9,505 nt of DNA from Chitinophaga pinensis (GTDB taxonomy: Bacteria; Bacteroidota; Bacteroidia; Chitinophagales; Chitinophagaceae): the NCBI GenBank assembly GCA_945872805.1, contig CAMCBE010000050.1:1-9505 (forward strand), in the 5' to 3' direction. Shown here one piece after another: positions 5,987-9,505 of this stretch; the stretch's first letter is position 1; every line of letters starts with the position of its first letter. The notes under the pieces were generated by a model, which was given only the letters and a program-made list of their open reading frames with translations, was not told the DNA's origin and ran no database searches. Both the position numbers and the translations under genes were made by a program.

Positions 5987-7762
5987 ATGCTCAGTTCGAT
6001 TATTAGAGATAAGACCAAGGCAGCACTTATTCATTTATATGGAATAGAGACTGAAAAATGTGAGTTTCAGGTTAATCCCATCAAACAAGACTTCACTGGA
6101 GATTATACTATCGTCCTCTTTTCACTAATTAAAATCCTGAAAATCAGTCCAGATAAGTTAGGAACTGAACTCGGGGAGTACCTGCTCAAAGAAAATAACC
6201 ATCTCATTTCCGAATTCTCAATAATCAAAGGTTTTTTAAACTTAACCATTGAGTCTAGTTATTTCGTCGATTTGCTCAACAAATCTTATCAAGATGTATG
6301 TTTTGGGAAATTGCCATTAAATGGCAAGCGAATAATGGTTGAATATTCTTCCCCAAATACCAATAAGCCACTTCATCTAGGACATCTTAGAAATAATTTT
6401 TTAGGTTGGAGTATTGCAGAAATTTTAAAAGCAAACGGCTATGAGATAGTCAAATCGTGTATCGTTAATGACAGAGGTATTCACATTTGCAAAAGCATGA
6501 TTGCTTGGTTAAGGTATGCCAATGGAGCAACACCATCCTCTACAGAAATGAAAGGTGATCACTTTGTTGGCGATTACTATGTAAAGTTCAATGACGCTTA
6601 TAAGCAAGAGGTAGAAGACCTTATCGCCAAAGGACTTGACAAAACAAGTGCTGAAAAAGAAGCTCCTATCATGAAGGAGACACAACAAATGTTACTTGAT
6701 TGGGAAAATGGCAAGGAAGATGTTATGAATCTTTGGCGAAAAATGAATCAATGGGTTTATGGGGGATTCGATGTTACCTACGAGAGAATTGGTTCGGATT
6801 TCGATAAAACGTATTACGAAAGTGATACGTATCTATTAGGAAAAGATACCGTCAACCTTGGATTAGAAAAAAAGGTTTTTTATAAAAAAGATGATGGAAG
6901 TGTTTGGATTGATCTTACTGACGAAGGACTTGATGAAAAACTCGTATTAAGAAAAGATGGAACATCAGTATACATCACACAGGATATTGGACTAGCTCAA
7001 AAAAAATATGAAGAATATAAAATTGATCAAAGCATTTATGTGATTGGTGATGAGCAGAATTACCATATGAAGGTGTTGCAATTAATTTGTAAAAAACTAG
7101 GACTTCCATATGCTTCGGGAATACATCATCTATCTTATGGAATGGTTGAATTACCTACCGGAAAAATGAAAAGTAGAGAAGGAACGGTAGTTGATGCAGA
7201 CGACCTCATCAAGGAGATGATTTCAATATCAAGTCAACACACTCAAAGTTTAGGGAAAGTAAACGATTTTGAAGAAGACGATCTTACTACCTTGTATGAT
7301 ACGATTGGTATAGGTGCATTAAAATTCTTTTTACTGAGAGTTGACCCCAAAAAGAAAATGATATTTAATCCAGAAGAATCTATCGATTTTCATGGCTTTA
7401 CTGGTCCGTTTGTTCAATATGCCTACGCCCGAATCCGATCAATTTTAAGAAAGAATATTACTGAAATAGCCCCATGCCCATTGAATAGTGAGCTATTGCC
7501 AATGGAAAAAGAATTACTTCTTTTACTAGAACAATACGAAACCATACTCATTCAGTCAGCACATGAGTTGAATCCATCTATAATTGCGATTTATCTATTT
7601 CAATTGGCGCAGTTATTCAATTCATTTTATGCAGCACATTCTATTTCAAATGCTGAGACAGAAGAAAAGAAACAGCTTAGGTTAAAAATATCAAGCTTAA
7701 CATCTGTAGTTCTATCCTCAGGCATGCAATTATTAGGAATAAAAATGCCTGAGAAGATGTGA
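5987..7762 (+). CDS. argS: Arginine--tRNA ligase
   Basis: The 591-residue class Ia aminoacyl-tRNA synthetase charges tRNA-Arg with arginine using ATP. The N-terminal Add-1 domain, which contacts the tRNA elbow, covers about 1-105. The catalytic Rossmann domain starts near 115 with the motif VEYSSPNTNKPLHLGHLRN (118-136), in which HLGH at 130-133 is the HIGH signature. The second signature appears in the relaxed form common in ArgRS, GKMKSREGTVV (392-402), in place of KMSKS. The anticodon-binding DALR-type helical domain follows from about 470 (FTGPFVQYAYARIRSIL) to the end, closing with GMQLLGIKMPEKM. Length is normal. The start ATG lies just downstream of a consensus -7 element. The gene diverges from the acetyltransferase-like gene and is convergent with the TPR gene. 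Its final codons form the left arm of the terminator. Confidence 0.98.
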   Translation: MLSSIIRDKTKAALIHLYGIETEKCEFQVNPIKQDFTGDYTIVLFSLIKILKISPDKLGTELGEYLLKENNHLISEFSIIKGFLNLTIESSYFVDLLNKSYQDVCFGKLPLNGKRIMVEYSSPNTNKPLHLGHLRNNFLGWSIAEILKANGYEIVKSCIVNDRGIHICKSMIAWLRYANGATPSSTEMKGDHFVGDYYVKFNDAYKQEVEDLIAKGLDKTSAEKEAPIMKETQQMLLDWENGKEDVMNLWRKMNQWVYGGFDVTYERIGSDFDKTYYESDTYLLGKDTVNLGLEKKVFYKKDDGSVWIDLTDEGLDEKLVLRKDGTSVYITQDIGLAQKKYEEYKIDQSIYVIGDEQNYHMKVLQLICKKLGLPYASGIHHLSYGMVELPTGKMKSREGTVVDADDLIKEMISISSQHTQSLGKVNDFEEDDLTTLYDTIGIGALKFFLLRVDPKKKMIFNPEESIDFHGFTGPFVQYAYARIRSILRKNITEIAPCPLNSELLPMEKELLLLLEQYETILIQSAHELNPSIIAIYLFQLAQLFNSFYAAHSISNAETEEKKQLRLKISSLTSVVLSSGMQLLGIKMPEKM

Positions 7763-7791
7763 TTCAAACATCCTCTCAGGCACTATTTTTT
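7746..7791. terminator. Bidirectional hairpin terminator between argS and the TPR gene, overlapping the argS 3' end
   Basis: TGCCTGAGA (7746-7754) pairs with TCTCAGGCA (7774-7782), and GATGT (7756-7760) pairs with ACATC (7768-7772), leaving one A-C mismatch and a 7-base loop (7761-7767). A T-rich tract follows at 7784-7790 for the plus strand. AAAAA at 7741-7745 supplies a U tract for the minus strand. The stop codon TGA (7760-7762) lies at the edge of the loop, and the last five sense codons of argS make up the left arm. Confidence 0.92.
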
Positions 7792-7806
7792 AATCAGCAA
7801 ATTTAG

Positions 7807-8841
7807 TTAACGTGATCCTGGCATTCCTTTTACAGATCTAAATTGTTTTAAACTAGGGTCCATTTCAATTGCTTTGTTACAAAGTGTTTGCCCGTTATTT
7901 TTATCCCCTGTTTTTAAATAAGACATACCAATCATATATAAAGCTCTTGCATCTTCTTTATCTAGGTACAATACTTTGTCCCAATAAGTAATCGCTTCTT
8001 TATAATTTCCAGCTTTATAGTAGTTGTCTGCAAGGTTATTTAAGATCGCAATATCACCAGGTCTTTTTTCTAAAAGACTTTTCATTAACTCAGTTCCTTT
8101 TTCAGGCATACCTGCAGCAACATATGAATTGGAAATATTTTCAATAAAATCATCATCAATTTTATAGCCTTTTTCTATTGCTTTTTCGAAGTAAACAACT
8201 GCTGATTTATCATCATTCATAGCTGAATAGGCCATTGCCATTTCGTTTAATAGTCGTGAATTACTCTGATCTAGTTCTAATGCAGCTGAATAGTAACGAA
8301 CTGCTGCTTTAAAATTACTCATATCCACTAAAGCTCTTGCAAACAAGGTAGGAATCTCGGTATTCTTAGGATCCTCTTTAGATGCAGCTTCTAAATACGT
8401 GAAAGAATTCGCATAATCCTCTTTTTCATAAAAACTCTTTCCAATCATATAATTTAAGCGATTCACATTATTAATCGCAAGAAGCTGTGTACCATATTTG
8501 ATTGCATCATCCCATCTTCTGTATGAAAAGAATATTTCTGTTACTTTTTGTAGGGATACTATGTCTTTTGGGTTAGATTCAAGAACTGTTAAAAAGCTTT
8601 TCCTTGCTAAGTCATATTGCCTAGTTTCAAGTGCTTCAAGTCCAAGCAACCTATTTGCTTCAACCAGTTTTGGGTTGGCAGCAACTGCTTTTTGGAAATA
8701 CTCAAGCGCCATTTTATGACGTCCGGCTTCTTTTTCTGAATTTCCTTTCTGTAAATAAGATTGTACACTGTCGTAGTTTTCAATCGCATAGGTGAATGAA
8801 AACGACATAAATAGCAAGCTAAGTAGGGTTATCTTTTTCAT
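7807..8841 (-). CDS. Exported TPR-repeat protein
   Basis: The 344-residue product begins with a signal peptide (MKKITLLSLLFMSFSFTYA, likely cleaved near residue 19-20), so it should be exported to the periplasm or envelope. The rest is a run of about nine tetratricopeptide repeats of 34 residues from about residue 25 to 330. Clear examples are the segment from QKGNSEKEAGRHKMALEYFQ through KAVAANPK (31-58), and ADNYYKAGNYKEAITYWDKV with LYLDKEDA (271-298). Each has the W/L-G-Y-A-F-A-P type spacing of helix pairs. TPR arrays bind protein partners; no enzymatic domain is present, and the partner is unknown. The start ATG lies inside the 3' end of glgB, giving a 23-base overlap in another frame, so the two genes are probably co-transcribed and translation may be coupled. 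A perfect palindrome lies just upstream. Transcription ends at the hairpin shared with argS. Confidence 0.88.
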   Translation of the reverse strand: MKKITLLSLLFMSFSFTYAIENYDSVQSYLQKGNSEKEAGRHKMALEYFQKAVAANPKLVEANRLLGLEALETRQYDLARKSFLTVLESNPKDIVSLQKVTEIFFSYRRWDDAIKYGTQLLAINNVNRLNYMIGKSFYEKEDYANSFTYLEAASKEDPKNTEIPTLFARALVDMSNFKAAVRYYSAALELDQSNSRLLNEMAMAYSAMNDDKSAVVYFEKAIEKGYKIDDDFIENISNSYVAAGMPEKGTELMKSLLEKRPGDIAILNNLADNYYKAGNYKEAITYWDKVLYLDKEDARALYMIGMSYLKTGDKNNGQTLCNKAIEMDPSLKQFRSVKGMPGSR

Positions 8842-9505
8842 GGGGTTGGATTTTATATGAAGAAAATTTCTTCATAATACATCCAGATAACGGCGGAAGG
8901 CAGATCTTTATTTCATTTTTACCCTGATTTTCAAGATTTTCAGCATAAATCAAGTCATTATTCACGTAATTTCCCGTACCCCAGAACTCGGTTAAGTCAC
9001 TATTAAAGATTTCTTTCCATACCAATGGTGGGCCAGAAAGGGTTATTTTCCAATCAATTCTTTCCTGAGGAGTCATATTTAGTACAATGAGTAGATCATC
9101 ATTTTCGTCCGTGCCTTTTCGAATGAATGATATGACTGATTCAGATCGATGATTCAAATCCAGCCATTCAAATCCTTGATTATCAAACTGTTTTGAATAA
9201 AGTGCAGGTTCTTGTTTTAACAGATTAGCTAGGGCAGAGACACAGGTTTTTAAGCCTTTGTGTGAGTCAAATTGAAGTAAATCCCATCGAAGAGCTGTTT
9301 TGTAATCCCATTCAACCGTTTGCCCAAATTCATTTCCCATAAAGAGTAATTTGGTCCCAGGGTGCGCGAACATATACGTATAGAGAAGCCTAAGGTTGGC
9401 GAATTTCTGCCAATCATCTCCTGGCATTTTAAAAATCATGGGAGATTTACCATGTACTACCTCATCATGGCTAAATGGAAGCATGAAATTTTCGTCGTAA
9501 TAGTA
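8819..9505 (-). CDS. glgB: 1,4-alpha-glucan branching enzyme, C-terminal part (5' end beyond the window)
   Basis: The visible 228 residues run from the window edge to the TAG at 8821-8819. They begin YYYDENFMLPFSHDEVVHGK, the conserved GlgB stretch with the catalytic-site His-Asp pair of GH13 region IV. The markers MPGDDWQKFANLRLLYTYMF, KLLFMGNEFGQ and the C-terminal beta domain follow, including EWDYKTALRWDLL, GFEWLDLN and a final LPPLSGCIM. GlgB cuts alpha-1,4-glucan chains and reattaches them as alpha-1,6 branches in glycogen synthesis in the cytoplasm. The N-terminal CBM48 domain, the catalytic nucleophile and the acid/base residue lie outside the window and cannot be checked. The internal ATG at 9484 is not the start, because the frame continues to the edge with conserved family residues. 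The last 23 bases overlap the start of the TPR gene. Confidence 0.96.
   Translation of the reverse strand, partial: YYYDENFMLPFSHDEVVHGKSPMIFKMPGDDWQKFANLRLLYTYMFAHPGTKLLFMGNEFGQTVEWDYKTALRWDLLQFDSHKGLKTCVSALANLLKQEPALYSKQFDNQGFEWLDLNHRSESVISFIRKGTDENDDLLIVLNMTPQERIDWKITLSGPPLVWKEIFNSDLTEFWGTGNYVNNDLIYAENLENQGKNEIKICLPPLSGCIMKKFSSYKIQPHEKDNPT
8856..8876. repeat. Perfect 21-base palindrome upstream of the TPR gene
   Basis: TATGAAGAAA and TTTCTTCATA are exact reverse complements separated by one base. The element ends 14 bases before the TPR start codon and lies within the last codons of glgB, where the minus strand encodes MKKFSS. Its symmetry and position would suit an operator or an RNA hairpin near the start codon, but it may be a coincidence of coding sequence. 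No second copy was noticed elsewhere in the window. Confidence 0.5.

Noticed and set aside
8498..8789. ORFs on both strands inside the TPR gene
   Set aside because: They are shadow frames of a repetitive coding sequence; the TPR frame accounts for the whole span.
1..9505. CRISPR array, insertion sequence, tRNA, rRNA, phage or defence genes
   Set aside because: No regularly spaced direct repeats, transposase motifs, terminal inverted repeats, cloverleaf sequence or defence-domain proteins were seen; all long frames belong to ordinary cellular families or DUF2452.

Overview
The window looks like a chromosomal stretch from a Bacteroidota bacterium, probably of the Cytophagia/Cytophagales kind. 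The reasons are its AT-rich composition, the near absence of Shine-Dalgarno sequences, a good TAnnTTTG-type promoter -7 element before argS, a DUF2452 protein (a family I know mainly from this phylum), and a YpdA-type flavoprotein and GtrA protein in typical Bacteroidota form. No genus can be named from sequence alone.

Layout. At the left edge, 1-46 (minus) is the first 15 codons of a gene that looks like prfB (release factor 2). It diverges from a 263-aa protein (133-924, plus) that joins a lipocalin-like N-terminal half to a DUF2452 C-terminal half. A possible 53-codon ORF with a signal peptide (921-1082, minus) shares the TTAA at 921-924 as its stop. Next on the minus strand come dnaK (1204-3102) with a strong hairpin terminator at 1146-1181, and upstream of it a tight three-gene cluster transcribed in the order acetyltransferase-like protein (4759-5886), GtrA-family membrane protein (4252-4737), YpdA-like reductase (3266-4240). 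The gaps inside this cluster are 21 and 11 bases. It diverges from argS (5987-7762, plus), whose terminator is built partly from its own last codons. Convergent to argS is a minus-strand pair: the 3' end of glgB (8819 to the right edge) overlapping by 23 bases a secreted TPR-repeat protein (7807-8841).

How the genes fit together. Most are housekeeping genes: translation (argS, probably prfB), protein folding (dnaK) and glycogen synthesis (glgB). The GNAT-like/GtrA/YpdA cluster is the least obvious grouping. It pairs a small-molecule acyltransferase-like protein, a four-helix membrane protein of the polyprenyl-sugar-associated GtrA family and a putative bacillithiol disulfide reductase. Its joint function, if there is one, cannot be read from sequence.

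I see no mobile element, CRISPR array, tRNA, rRNA, phage gene or defence system, and nothing that amounts to a new biological system. The points most worth a second look are modest: the lipocalin-like/DUF2452 fusion, the missing Cys14-type residue in the YpdA-like protein, a perfect 10-bp-arm palindrome just upstream of the TPR gene, the small ORF beside dnaK, and the argS terminator carrying the stop codon in its loop.
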